NCBI GenBank assembly: GCA_949286835.1
Contig: CASEDP010000001.1
Coordinates: 124,001 to 188,000, forward strand
DNA: 64,000 bases
Source: an uncultured Clostridia bacterium
GTDB lineage: Bacteria > Bacillota > Clostridia > Christensenellales > Borkfalkiaceae
Direction of reading: 5' to 3'
A model generated the notes under the pieces. That model saw nothing but the letters and a program-made list of their open reading frames with translations, had not been told where the DNA came from and searched no databases. Position numbers and translations under genes: made by a program. This document shows, in pieces, positions 50,678 to 58,967 of the stretch (within the stretch, counting starts at the first letter, position 1; each line of letters opens with the position of its first letter).

Positions 50678-51547
50678 TCATTGTTTCATACACTCTGTCA
50701 TATACTTCGCAAACGCGCCCGCGATATTTACGCCGCATACCCTCTCCGCCGCGGCGAAAAAGGCATTGGAGTTGACCTCGCAGACATATCGTCTGCCGTC
50801 GCGGTCGGTTAGGATGTCCATTCCGCAATAATCCAACCCGAGCTCGCCTGCAACGCGCTCGCACAGAGCAATGAGCGCCTCGTCAGCTTTATACCTTTCG
50901 CCCCTGCCGCCGAGCTCTATGTTGGAGCGGAAGTCCCTGTCGTTAATTCTCCGCATTGCGCAGACATATTTGCCGCCGACCAGAATGACGCGGATATCCT
51001 CTCCTCTTCCACAGTCGATATATCGCTGATAGAAATGCGGAAGAAGAATATTCCTGCGTTCGTAGTCGGTGAGCGCGTCGGCATTTTCAATGAGCTCCAC
51101 CCCTGCGCCAAGCGAGCCGTAGCACGCCTTGGCAACGAGCGGAAAGCCCAGCGACCGCGAGACATCCGCAAGATACATCTTGTCCGGCTGAGCCGTTTTG
51201 CTGTAGCATAGGGGCGCATAGAGGCAATCGGGCATAGCTATGCCGCAATCTGCAAGGCGGATATGCGTGAGCATCTTGTCGTCGCACACCTCTATTGCCT
51301 CCGCCCGATTGAAAAGCCGCCTGCCCGCCCTCTCGAGAAGGCGCGCCGCAACCTTATCCTTGTCGAGATACACGACGAAATCGCATTCGGGCGCGACGAT
51401 TTTGCCGTCCTCTATGCGCGCGAGATTGAAGTTCCTGCATATTTTCGCATTGACCCCGAGCTTATTGAGTTCCTCGACTATCCGCTCCGCCTGACTGAGC
51501 TGCGACGCATTGCCGATGTAAGCATTGACAACTATAATTACATTCAT
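50678..51547 (-). CDS. ATP-grasp family ligase (RimK-like)
   Basis: A cytosolic ATP-dependent carboxylate-amine ligase of the RimK/LysX type, 289 aa. A pre-ATP-grasp domain (about 1-95) is followed by the ATP-grasp fold, with the Lys in PLVAKACYGSLGAGVEL, the region GGKYVCAMRRI and the metal-binding VCEVNSNAFF. It could add an amino acid to a protein, cofactor or peptide; the substrate cannot be told. I start at the ATG at 51547. No ribosome site is visible, and a 9-bp hairpin lies 11 bases upstream. It follows hom on the same strand. Confidence 0.85.
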   Translation of the reverse strand: MNVIIVVNAYIGNASQLSQAERIVEELNKLGVNAKICRNFNLARIEDGKIVAPECDFVVYLDKDKVAARLLERAGRRLFNRAEAIEVCDDKMLTHIRLADCGIAMPDCLYAPLCYSKTAQPDKMYLADVSRSLGFPLVAKACYGSLGAGVELIENADALTDYERRNILLPHFYQRYIDCGRGEDIRVILVGGKYVCAMRRINDRDFRSNIELGGRGERYKADEALIALCERVAGELGLDYCGMDILTDRDGRRYVCEVNSNAFFAAAERVCGVNIAGAFAKYMTECMKQ

Positions 51548-51557
51548 AATAACATTT

Positions 51558-51580
51558 GAGCAGGGCATTGCGCCCTGCTC
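51558..51580 (-). other. Hairpin between hom and the ATP-grasp gene
   Basis: GAGCAGGGC and GCCCTGCTC form a perfect 9-bp stem. There is no T-run on the minus strand, so it is not a clear terminator. It lies just before the downstream start codon and might shape mRNA stability or translation. Confidence 0.55.
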
Positions 51581-51586
51581 CCTGAC

Positions 51587-52876
51587 TTAATTTACAACCC
51601 TTATTATCGAGGCTACGCTGGCAACATCGCTAAGCGAATTTATCTCCTGCTCCGCCTTTCTTACGCTGTGCTCCCTAGTGTTGTGGGTGATGAAGATGAG
51701 GGGAACGGTTGCGTTCTCTGTCTTGGGGGTATCCTCCTGTACCATCTGCGCGACGCTTATGCCGCACTTGGAGAATATGGATGAAACCTTTGCGAGCACA
51801 CCCGCCTTGTCGATGACGTTGAGCCTGATATAGTAGGCACTCTCAAAATTTTCGACAAACTTCGTCGAACGAGCCGCCTTTTCGGTATTATCGAAAGGCG
51901 AATACTGGAAACTTGAATGGGTCGCGCAGTAGATAATATCGCCGACAATGGCACTGCCCGTGGGAAGCGCACCGGCGCCCCGACCGTACAGCATTACGTC
52001 CTCTACGCTGTCGCCCGTGATATATACCGCATTATAACTGTCGTTCACGCTTGCAAGGGGATGCGAAAGTCTTATGAACGAGGGATGAACCCTTACTTCT
52101 ATGCCGTTTTCGCCGTTTTTGCCTATCGCAAGCAACTTTATGGCATAGCCGAGGCGCTTACCGTAATTTATATCGGTGACGGAAATGCCGCTTATACCCT
52201 CCCTGTATATATTTGTATAGGGTATCTTTGTATGGAAAGCGAGGCTGGAGAGAATGGAAAGCTTGTAAGTTGCATCATAGCCCTCCACGTCTGCCGAAGG
52301 ATCAGCCTCCGCATAGCCCAACCTCTGCGCCTCCTTCAGGACGTCGCCGTAGGACGCGCCCCCGGAGGACATCTTGGACAGAATATAGTTGGTCGTGCCG
52401 TTGATTATGCCCATCATCGACGTAATTCTGTTGCCCTGAAGATTGTCGAGAAGCGTCCTTATTACGGGAACGCCGCCGACGCAACTTGCCTCGTAGAAAA
52501 GACCGCAATGGTTCTTTCTTGCCGCCTTCTCCAGCTCGTGAGAGTACTTGCAGAAGAGCTCCTTGTTTGACGTCACCACGGACTTGCCCGCATTGAGCGC
52601 GGCGAGCACGAAGGTCTTTGCGGGCTCTACGCCGCCCATTACCTCCACGACGATATCCACTTCGGGGTTGGAACAGATTTCAGCGATGTTGGAACAGAGC
52701 CTGCTCTCCTCGATGCCGAGTTCGAGCGCCCTCTCCCTGCGCCTTTCGAGGACGCTTTCAACCACGATGTCAACCTTGTGATTGCGCTTGTAATCCTCTC
52801 TGTGTTCGGTGAGTATCTTGTATGTTCCGCCGCCGACTACGCCCAGTCCCAATATGGCAACGCCTACTTTTTTCAT
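51587..52876 (-). CDS. hom: Homoserine dehydrogenase
   Basis: Reduces aspartate semialdehyde to homoserine for threonine and methionine synthesis. The N-terminal Rossmann motif is ILGLGVVGGGTYKIL, the catalytic region holds GIINGTTNYIL and AEADPSADVEGYDA, and a C-terminal ACT domain (about 350-429) suggests feedback control by threonine. The length of 429 aa is typical. Thr and Lys synthesis partners are absent here. It starts two bases after coaX, which is an unusual partner. Confidence 0.97.
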   Translation of the reverse strand: MKKVGVAILGLGVVGGGTYKILTEHREDYKRNHKVDIVVESVLERRRERALELGIEESRLCSNIAEICSNPEVDIVVEVMGGVEPAKTFVLAALNAGKSVVTSNKELFCKYSHELEKAARKNHCGLFYEASCVGGVPVIRTLLDNLQGNRITSMMGIINGTTNYILSKMSSGGASYGDVLKEAQRLGYAEADPSADVEGYDATYKLSILSSLAFHTKIPYTNIYREGISGISVTDINYGKRLGYAIKLLAIGKNGENGIEVRVHPSFIRLSHPLASVNDSYNAVYITGDSVEDVMLYGRGAGALPTGSAIVGDIIYCATHSSFQYSPFDNTEKAARSTKFVENFESAYYIRLNVIDKAGVLAKVSSIFSKCGISVAQMVQEDTPKTENATVPLIFITHNTREHSVRKAEQEINSLSDVASVASIIRVVN

Positions 52877-52878
52877 TG

Positions 52879-53655
52879 TCAGTCCTCCGTACTGTTGAGA
52901 TCGTAGAGATATTTGAGCCCCTCTAAGGTCAGAAGTTTATCCACTACGTCGATGCAGCTTATCTCCTTGGCTATTATTTCGGAAAAGCCGCCTGTTGCAA
53001 TCGTCTTTACGCCGTCGCACTTCATCTCGCCCTTGATCTTCTTGACCAGGTATTCGACAAGCCCCGCAAAGCCAAAGACTATGCCCGCCTGCATGTTCGT
53101 GACTGTATTGGTGCCTATCGCCCTGGACGGGCGCTCTATCTCCACCCTGGGGAGCTTTGCCGTGCCGTTGACGAGGCTATCCAGAGAGCCCTTGATGCCG
53201 GGCGCTATTACGCCGCCTATGAACACGCCGTTCTTGTCAATCACGTTAAAAGTCGTAGCCGTGCCGAAGTCGATGACGATGAGCGGCGCGCCGTACTTTC
53301 TGACCGCGGCGACATTGTTGACTACCCTGTCAGCGCCCACTTCCTTGGCGTTGTCGACCTTGATGTTGAGCCCCGTCTTGAGCCCGGGAGCGAGCATCAG
53401 CGGCTTTATCTTCAGATAGGTGCGACACATACGCTCTATCGTATAGTCGAGAGGCGGAACGACCGAAGAGATTATTCCTCCGCCGATATCCTGCGGGCAT
53501 ATTCCGCTGTTTTTCAGTATGCTTATAATCTGCCCGCCGTATTCGTCCGAAGTCTTTTTATGCTCGGTCGCAACGCGGAAACTAAGCCTGAGCTCGTCCC
53601 CGTCGAACAGTGCATATTTGATATTTGTGTTACCGACATCTATGCAAATTATCAT
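52879..53655 (-). CDS. coaX: Type III pantothenate kinase
   Basis: First step of coenzyme A synthesis, phosphorylating pantothenate, with no feedback by CoA in this type. The phosphate-binding aspartate lies in CIDVGNTNIKYALF, the substrate motif GADRVVNN is intact, and IDFGTATTFNV is the second phosphate loop. The length of 258 aa is standard. It follows an ECF-type transporter gene by 19 bases, which suggests that pantothenate uptake and activation are linked. Confidence 0.97.
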   Translation of the reverse strand: MIICIDVGNTNIKYALFDGDELRLSFRVATEHKKTSDEYGGQIISILKNSGICPQDIGGGIISSVVPPLDYTIERMCRTYLKIKPLMLAPGLKTGLNIKVDNAKEVGADRVVNNVAAVRKYGAPLIVIDFGTATTFNVIDKNGVFIGGVIAPGIKGSLDSLVNGTAKLPRVEIERPSRAIGTNTVTNMQAGIVFGFAGLVEYLVKKIKGEMKCDGVKTIATGGFSEIIAKEISCIDVVDKLLTLEGLKYLYDLNSTED

Positions 53656-53674
53656 TTTTCAGCTTCTCTGTGCC

Positions 53675-54274
53675 TTATGCTGCGGTGTTCTTTGCCTTTG
53701 CCGACAATCTCTTTTCGATTACGCTGTCTACCGAGTAGATTGCAGGGGCAAGCACTACGTTTACCGCCAGCTCTATGGCGAAGTTTATCATTATTAGCGA
53801 GATGAACGCCCAGAATGCCGTTCCTACGCACTCGACGAGAGCGTCCTGCATAAGAAGGCAGCCGATGAAGAATATCCCCGTATTGCATACGGGTGCGGCT
53901 ATTGCCGCAACGTAAGCCGCAACATACCTGTTCTTTGCGGCAATCAGCCTGAATATGAGCGAGGGAACAAGCCCCGCCATAACGCCCTTCAGGACGACCG
54001 TAATGACGGTTATCGCGGGCGTGTAGTTCATAAGAAGCATTGCCAGCGGGTCAAATATGGTAATTATGCCGAAAACAAGCCCCAGAAAAGTACCCGCTAT
54101 GGGTCCCAGCAACATTCCGCCGAGCAAAATTGGCACGAGCACGAACGACATAGACGTGCCGCCAGGCATAGGTATTGCAAGCCCGAATACCTGAAGCACT
54201 ATTACAAGCGCTAGCAGTACCGCCAGAATGGCAACATTCCTTGCGGTGAAAAATGTGGTTTTCACACTCTTCAT
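53675..54274 (-). CDS. panT: ECF transporter substrate-binding (S) component, possibly for pantothenate
   Basis: A vitamin-binding membrane subunit of an energy-coupling-factor importer, 199 aa with about six helices. The N-terminus FFTARNVAILAVLLALVIVL and the following IPMPGGTSMSFVLVPILLGG are typical of S components. Specificity is inferred only from coaX directly downstream. I start at the ATG at 54274, with GGAGG six bases upstream. The shared EcfA/EcfT module is not in this window. The mRNA has a leader of about 120 bases with hairpins that could be a cis-regulatory RNA. Confidence 0.8.
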   Translation of the reverse strand: MKSVKTTFFTARNVAILAVLLALVIVLQVFGLAIPMPGGTSMSFVLVPILLGGMLLGPIAGTFLGLVFGIITIFDPLAMLLMNYTPAITVITVVLKGVMAGLVPSLIFRLIAAKNRYVAAYVAAIAAPVCNTGIFFIGCLLMQDALVECVGTAFWAFISLIMINFAIELAVNVVLAPAIYSVDSVIEKRLSAKAKNTAA

Positions 54275-54394
54275 AAAAAACCTCCATCGGATTCCCGCGC
54301 GGGATATCCGTAGCAAAAAAATATTATACTTATACACGGTCGGGCTCCCTCTACGGGATATCCGCCGAAAGTACCTATTGAAATATAAAGTTGT
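54275..54394 (-). promoter_or_regulatory. Structured 5' leader of the ECF-coaX-hom unit
   Basis: About 120 bases between the predicted start and the ATG. The ten-base GGATATCCCG occurs twice. The second copy forms GGAT-A-TCCCGCGCGGGA-A-TCC right before the ribosome binding site, and the first lies in a separate GC-rich hairpin region. I could not match it to a known riboswitch. Confidence 0.5.
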
Positions 54395-54399
54395 TTAAT

Positions 54400-54428
54400 A
54401 TTATAACATTCCGCAAAAAATTATGCAA
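54400..54428 (-). promoter_or_regulatory. Promoter for the ECF-coaX-hom unit
   Basis: On the minus strand TTGCAT, a 17-base spacer and TATAAT. Confidence 0.7.
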
Positions 54429-54563
54429 GCAAATGAAAGGGGTAACATTTTACGCCGATTTTTAATATTATTTAGTATAGAGCAAAACGAAAGTAGCTTA
54501 CTTGCAAGGCGAAAACCAAAAATTTACATACACCTTGCAGATAAATTTACAGGAGGAAAACTT

Positions 54564-54788
54564 ATGAACATCTTTTCGCAGTGCTGTGGATGTAACAGTT
54601 GTCTGTGGATACTTATTCTGTTATTTATTGCGGCAAGCTGTAGCGGCAACGGCATAGACGGCGTCCTTGCCGGAAGCTGTACGCCCATACTTATCGCCAT
54701 AATCTACTCGATGTGGAAAAACGGCACGCTGAGCAGCATCCTCTGCGGCAACCAGAATTGCGGCTGCGGTTGCGGGTGCAATCACTGA
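54564..54788 (+). CDS. Small Cys-rich membrane protein
   Basis: A 74-aa protein with CCGCNSC at the N-terminus, two hydrophobic segments (about 12-28 and 37-54) and the tail CGNQNCGCGCGCNH. It holds about 12 cysteines. AGGAGG seven bases before the ATG gives a firm start; the longer frame to 54423 is not coding by composition. The paired cysteine clusters suggest metal binding or disulfide cross-linking, for example in a coat or envelope structure. No family is recognised. Confidence 0.75.
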   Translation: MNIFSQCCGCNSCLWILILLFIAASCSGNGIDGVLAGSCTPILIAIIYSMWKNGTLSSILCGNQNCGCGCGCNH

Positions 54789-54800
54789 TAAGTAAAAACT

Positions 54801-54836
54801 TAAGGGACTGATTAAATCAGTCCCTTATTTCTTTTG
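54801..54836. terminator. Bidirectional terminator between the Cys-rich gene and NUDIX gene
   Basis: TAAGGGACTGATT pairs with AATCAGTCCCTTA around two bases; TTTCTTTT follows on the plus side. The stem overlaps the last codons of the NUDIX gene. Confidence 0.88.
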
Positions 54837-55354
54837 TCCATATATTTGTAGTATGCAATTACCGTCTTGGCGTCCTTAATCTTGCCGCTCTCCACCATCT
54901 TCCCGAACTCATCTATGGTGAAATAGGAACAATTCAGAAATTCCCCCTCGTCGAGATGTTCGCCCACAAATTCCGCCTCGGTGACGAGATAGATAAAGAT
55001 CACCTCGTCGGTGTAACCGGGGGTTGGATAGATATCTGCAAGGTGCCTGCACGCCGAAGCGCGGAAGCCCGTCTCCTCCGTGAGCTCCCTCAAAGCCGCC
55101 CTTTCGGGATCCTCGCCGGGGTCGAGCTTGCCGGCAGGTATTTCATATGTCTCCTCGCCGTAGGCATAGCGGTACTGTCTGACGAGCGCGACACTGTCCT
55201 CCCTAATGAAGAGAACCGCCGCGCCGCCGCTGTGCTTTATGTACTCCCTCCTGGAGAGCGTTCCGTCGGGAAGTTCCACATCGTCGACGTACAGATCGAC
55301 CACCCTCCCCTTGAAGATGTTGCGGGAGGAAATCTGTTTTTCTTCAAAGTTCAT
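54812..55354 (-). CDS. nudF: NUDIX hydrolase, ADP-ribose pyrophosphatase type
   Basis: Hydrolyses ADP-ribose or related nucleoside diphosphate compounds. The Nudix box is complete, from GKLDPGEDPERAA through LRELTEETGF, near residues 75-97. The following PTPGYTDEVIFIY is typical of ADP-ribose hydrolases. The length of 180 aa fits. It starts two bases after the 251-aa gene upstream. Confidence 0.93.
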   Translation of the reverse strand: MNFEEKQISSRNIFKGRVVDLYVDDVELPDGTLSRREYIKHSGGAAVLFIREDSVALVRQYRYAYGEETYEIPAGKLDPGEDPERAALRELTEETGFRASACRHLADIYPTPGYTDEVIFIYLVTEAEFVGEHLDEGEFLNCSYFTIDEFGKMVESGKIKDAKTVIAYYKYMDKRNKGLI

Positions 55355-55356
55355 TC

Positions 55357-56112
55357 TTACTCCACAAATTCCGCGATTGCGTTGAACAACAGGTCGATAT
55401 CCTGGCTGACTGCGCCGGAATAGGAAACAAAGTAGTTATAGCCGCAGACAAGCGCCTCTATCTGCTCCTTGTCGCACAGTCTGACAGCAGAAGAGAGCTG
55501 CCCGAGTATCTTGAGAGCTGCCTGAACGTCGTCCTTCTGCAGGGACGAACGGGATATAAAGTCGCTCTCCCTTGCGATGAGCAGGGCGATATGGCTTATC
55601 TGCGAAGCGCGCGACGCGTCGGGGGCAACTTCCGACATCGGCGGAAGCTGGCGGGGCTCTTCTGGTTCGTCTTCGGCAAGTTCGCCCGAAAATACGTCCT
55701 TGATTATATTTTCGAGGCTGACAATCACCTCGTCGCAGAATGCGTGATAGCTTGCATAGTAACTGCCGTCTTTGGGATAGTATCTCTGAAGGAAGCTGTT
55801 GAAATTTATTTCGTCCCTGTCAAACTCGACAAGCAGGCAGAATATGAAAGCCAGCCTTTCGCCGACGGTGTCGGGCAGGACGACAAAGCTGTTGGAATAC
55901 ATCCCGTTGTTGCCGTCGACGAGATACCGCTGTTTTGCGGCGGTATAGTCGAATTTGGAGACGACGGTATTGAACAGCTCATAGAGCTCCGCACTGTTGA
56001 CTATCGACTTTAAGAGGTCCTTTATCTTTGTGGTAGCCATTATGAACTTACACTTTCTAATCTCTTCGCACCTGTTCAGAAAATCGGTAACCTGTTTTTT
56101 TACGCTTTCCAC
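55357..56112 (-). CDS. Conserved-looking protein of unknown function
   Basis: A 251-aa cytosolic, mostly helical protein. The middle (about 145-170) is acidic and Pro-rich (GELAEDEPEEPRQLPPM), dividing it into an N-terminal domain (about 1-140) and a C-terminal domain (about 165-251). No known motif is seen. The start is GTG at 56112 with AAGGTG five bases upstream. It forms an operon with the NUDIX gene two bases downstream. Confidence 0.75.
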   Translation of the reverse strand: MESVKKQVTDFLNRCEEIRKCKFIMATTKIKDLLKSIVNSAELYELFNTVVSKFDYTAAKQRYLVDGNNGMYSNSFVVLPDTVGERLAFIFCLLVEFDRDEINFNSFLQRYYPKDGSYYASYHAFCDEVIVSLENIIKDVFSGELAEDEPEEPRQLPPMSEVAPDASRASQISHIALLIARESDFISRSSLQKDDVQAALKILGQLSSAVRLCDKEQIEALVCGYNYFVSYSGAVSQDIDLLFNAIAEFVE

Positions 56113-56187
56113 GCCATCACCTTTGTAGTGTTTTTATACATTATATCACAAACAATTTCAAATTAAAATATTTTTCGTCCAAATATC

Positions 56188-56216
56188 TTGATTTTAAGGG
56201 CAATATTATGTATAAT
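56188..56216 (+). promoter_or_regulatory. Promoter for the DUF4364-TSCPD unit
   Basis: TTGATT, a 17-base spacer and TATAAT, 42 bases before the ATG. Confidence 0.7.
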
Positions 56217-56258
56217 ATTTAGGTATTTTCACCATAAAATTTGTTATTAAGCCAGATT

Positions 56259-56783
56259 ATGATTAAATCAACAGAAACTTCGACAAACAAACTCATAATT
56301 CTCTTCGTCTTCGACAAGATGGAGAGCGCCCTTTCGGAGCGCACCATAGTCGATATGTGCTCATCTTCCAACGAGTGGATGGGCTATATGGACTGCGTAA
56401 ACGTAATACATAAACTCATAGACGACAATTTCATCTATGCCGTCAACGAGGACGAGGATCCCCTCTATTCGATTACGCCCGACGGAAGAGAGACGCTTGC
56501 CAACTTCTACATAAACATTCCAAAGAGCGTCAGGGAAGAGATTTCGAGGTTTGTAAAGAAGAACAGCGCGAAATACCGCAACCGCCAGGAATGCCGTTCC
56601 GACTACTACCAGAACAAGGACGGCACTTACACGGTATTTTTAAAGATACTCGCCCCCGTTCAGCCGCTTATGGAACTGAAATTCGTTGTTCCCGACAGAA
56701 AGACGGCGAATAAGATATATAAGAAGTGGGAAGAAAAAGCCGCAGACGTATATTCGGTAATATACGAAAATCTCTGCGACTGA
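56259..56783 (+). CDS. DUF4364 family protein
   Basis: A 174-aa protein with a winged-helix-like N-terminal half (about 1-80, with NKLIILFVFDKME and YSITPDGRETLANF). The layout is that of DUF4364, a PadR-like family found mainly in Clostridia. A DNA-binding role is likely but unproven. I start at the ATG at 56259; no ribosome site is clear. It is followed 11 bases later by the TSCPD gene. Confidence 0.82.
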   Translation: MIKSTETSTNKLIILFVFDKMESALSERTIVDMCSSSNEWMGYMDCVNVIHKLIDDNFIYAVNEDEDPLYSITPDGRETLANFYINIPKSVREEISRFVKKNSAKYRNRQECRSDYYQNKDGTYTVFLKILAPVQPLMELKFVVPDRKTANKIYKKWEEKAADVYSVIYENLCD

Positions 56784-56794
56784 GGTAATTTAAA

Positions 56795-57046
56795 ATGTTT
56801 ACATACATCACGAAGGGTACCTGCTCCAGGAGCATTTCATTTGAAGTCGACGAAGAAAACAGGCTTCATTCGGTAAAATTTGCAGGGGGCTGCAACGGCA
56901 ATCTCCAGGGCGTTTCCCGCCTTGTCGAGGGAATGGACATAGACAGGGTACACGACCTTTTAAAGGGCGTTATCTGCCGCAACGGAACCTCCTGCCCAGA
57001 CCAGCTTGCCACAGCCATTGAAAATTACAAAGAGAGCAGAATATAA
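56795..57046 (+). CDS. TSCPD domain protein (TIGR03905 type)
   Basis: An 83-aa protein whose C-terminus contains the name-giving sequence GTSCPDQLATAI, with further cysteines in KGTCSRS and GGCNGN. The domain also occurs at the end of some ribonucleotide reductases and is thought to bind metal. Free-standing copies have no firm function. GAGG lies before the ATG, and a strong terminator follows. Confidence 0.92.
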   Translation: MFTYITKGTCSRSISFEVDEENRLHSVKFAGGCNGNLQGVSRLVEGMDIDRVHDLLKGVICRNGTSCPDQLATAIENYKESRI

Positions 57047-57055
57047 ATTATGAAA

Positions 57056-57108
57056 AGGCAAATGCGCCGCAAGATTACATTCTTGCGGCGCATTTGCCTG
57101 ATTTATTA
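57056..57108. terminator. Long terminator hairpin between convergent genes
   Basis: AGGCAAATGCGCCGCAAGA pairs perfectly with TCTTGCGGCGCATTTGCCT around a short loop (19 bp). T-rich flanks are weak on the plus side. Confidence 0.8.
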
Positions 57109-57113
57109 ACTTT

Positions 57114-57524
57114 TCATAACGTTTTAAGACAGTCATAGATTTCTGACATATTTCTTCCGACAAGGTCAAGGTAGTAGCATCTGCCCAAATATTGCCCGTC
57201 AACGTGCCGAATTACGTTAAAGCCCGTAAAAGACGCGGATACGTTTACGGCAAGGCGGTCGAAGTCCATCTCCCAACTTTCGCAGCGCTGATTGTAGATG
57301 AACTCTATCCAAACGCCCTTAGTCATTTCCTTCACCGTAAGGTCGTGTATGCTGACGCCGAAAGCGGGCATCTGCCTGCTGCCTGTAAGCGTAGCCTGCC
57401 ACACCGCCATTATTTCTTCATATTCCTTTCCGCCGCGCTGATAGCCCGACCTCTTCCCGTCGCGGCAGACGACTATTTCTTCCGCCGCAGGGAAAGCCTG
57501 CTGAATATTTTCAAAGATTACCAT
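57114..57524 (-). CDS. Protein of unknown function after nfnB
   Basis: A 136-aa soluble protein with no recognised motif. The middle (WIEFIYNQRCESWEMDFDRLAV) and the end read like a compact alpha/beta domain. It starts 25 bases after the nfnB stop on the same strand, so it may belong to that operon, though its ribosome site is weak. Confidence 0.65.
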   Translation of the reverse strand: MVIFENIQQAFPAAEEIVVCRDGKRSGYQRGGKEYEEIMAVWQATLTGSRQMPAFGVSIHDLTVKEMTKGVWIEFIYNQRCESWEMDFDRLAVNVSASFTGFNVIRHVDGQYLGRCYYLDLVGRNMSEIYDCLKTL

Positions 57525-57548
57525 AGGAATATTTTGCCTTTTTCCCGC

Positions 57549-58967
57549 TTAAATATTCTTCGCGGAGAGATATTCATCGATTGCCTTTGCCGCAGTCTTG
57601 CCCGCGCCCATTGCGAGTATGACGGTCGCGGCGCCCGTCACGGCGTCGCCGCCAGCATAGACGCCCTCTTTTGAGGTCTTGCCCGTCTCCTCTTCGACGA
57701 TAATTCCGCCGTGGGAGTTGACGTCGAGCCCCGCCATAGTGCTCTTTATGAGCGGATTGGGGCTGGTGCCTATGGACATAATTACGCAGTCGACGTCGAT
57801 GACATACTCGCTGCCGGCAATCTCCACGGGGCGCCTCCTGCCCTTTTCGTCGGGCTCGCCGAGTTCGCACTTTCTGACCTTTATGCCCGTAACGAAGCCG
57901 TTTTTGGGGTCTCTTCTGTCATCGGGGTTGTTATAGCCGAGAATTTCAACGGGATTGCGGAGAATTTCGAACTTAATGCCCTCCTCCATAGCGTGCTCTA
58001 CTTCTTCCCGTCTCGCGGGAAGCTCTTCCATAGAGCGGCGATATACTATGTAGACGTTGTCTGCACCGAGGCGGAGCGCCGTCCTCGCGGCGTCCATTGC
58101 GACGTTGCCGCCGCCTACGACCGCCACGTTTTTTGCGTGCATTATAGGCGTTCTGCTGTCGCTGCCGTACGCCTTCATAAGATTGCTGCGCGTTAAGAAC
58201 TCGTTTGCGGAATATACGCCCTTCAAGCTCTCGCCGGGAATACCCATAAAACGGGGAAGCCCTGCGCCAGAACCTATGAATACCGCCTCGTAGCCATCCT
58301 CGAACAGCTCGTCAACGGTCAGCGTCTTGCCTATTACGACATTGGTCTGTATATCCACGCCGTATTCTTTAAGCGTTTCGACTTCCTTCGAAACTATCGA
58401 CTTGGGAAGTCGGAATTCGGGTATGCCGTAGACGAGCACGCCGCCCGCAAGATGAAGCGCCTCGAACACGGTCACTTTATATCCCTTCTTGGCGAGATCG
58501 CCCGCGCAGGTAAGTCCAGAAGGTCCCGACCCCACAACTGCAACCCTGTGCCCGTTGCTTTCGGGCAACTTAATTCCGCCCTTATGATTTGCGTTATGGT
58601 AGTCTGCGACAAACCTTTCGAGCCTGCCTATACCGACGGGCTCGAACTTTATGCCGAGGGTACATTTGCTCTCGCACTGCGTCTCCTGCGGACAGACCCT
58701 GCCGCAGACTGCCGGCAGCGACGAGCTGGACGATATCACCTCGTACGCGCCCTCGAAGTCGCCCTCCTTTATCCTTGAGATGAAGTCGGGAATGTCTATG
58801 TTTACGGGACAGCCCTCGACGCAGGGTTTGTTCTTGCAATTTAAACACCTCTGCGCCTCGGCAACGGCGATTTCGGGAGTATAGCCGAGCGCCACCTCCT
58901 CGAAATTTCTTGCTCTCTTTTGAGCGTCCTGTACGGGCATTTCGTGCTTTTTGGGTTGAATTGCCAT
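57549..58967 (-). CDS. nfnB: NADH-dependent ferredoxin:NADP oxidoreductase, large subunit (GltD-like)
   Basis: A flavin and iron-sulfur protein of the GltD family. N-terminal cysteine clusters CLNCKNKPCVEGCP and CGRVCPQETQCESKC bind two [4Fe-4S] centres. A FAD motif follows in VAVVGSGPSGLTCAG and an NADP motif in VAVVGGGNVAMDAART. With the small subunit just upstream it forms the bifurcating Nfn complex, coupling NADH and reduced ferredoxin to NADP reduction. A role as glutamate synthase subunit is less likely because no large GltB is present. GGAGG lies seven bases before the ATG, which overlaps the nfnA stop by one base. Confidence 0.92.
   Translation of the reverse strand: MAIQPKKHEMPVQDAQKRARNFEEVALGYTPEIAVAEAQRCLNCKNKPCVEGCPVNIDIPDFISRIKEGDFEGAYEVISSSSSLPAVCGRVCPQETQCESKCTLGIKFEPVGIGRLERFVADYHNANHKGGIKLPESNGHRVAVVGSGPSGLTCAGDLAKKGYKVTVFEALHLAGGVLVYGIPEFRLPKSIVSKEVETLKEYGVDIQTNVVIGKTLTVDELFEDGYEAVFIGSGAGLPRFMGIPGESLKGVYSANEFLTRSNLMKAYGSDSRTPIMHAKNVAVVGGGNVAMDAARTALRLGADNVYIVYRRSMEELPARREEVEHAMEEGIKFEILRNPVEILGYNNPDDRRDPKNGFVTGIKVRKCELGEPDEKGRRRPVEIAGSEYVIDVDCVIMSIGTSPNPLIKSTMAGLDVNSHGGIIVEEETGKTSKEGVYAGGDAVTGAATVILAMGAGKTAAKAIDEYLSAKNI

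Noticed and set aside
57549..58967. Glutamate synthase small subunit (gltD) as the main call
   Set aside because: No GltB is present, and the adjacent FAD/[2Fe-2S] subunit makes an Nfn complex the better reading.
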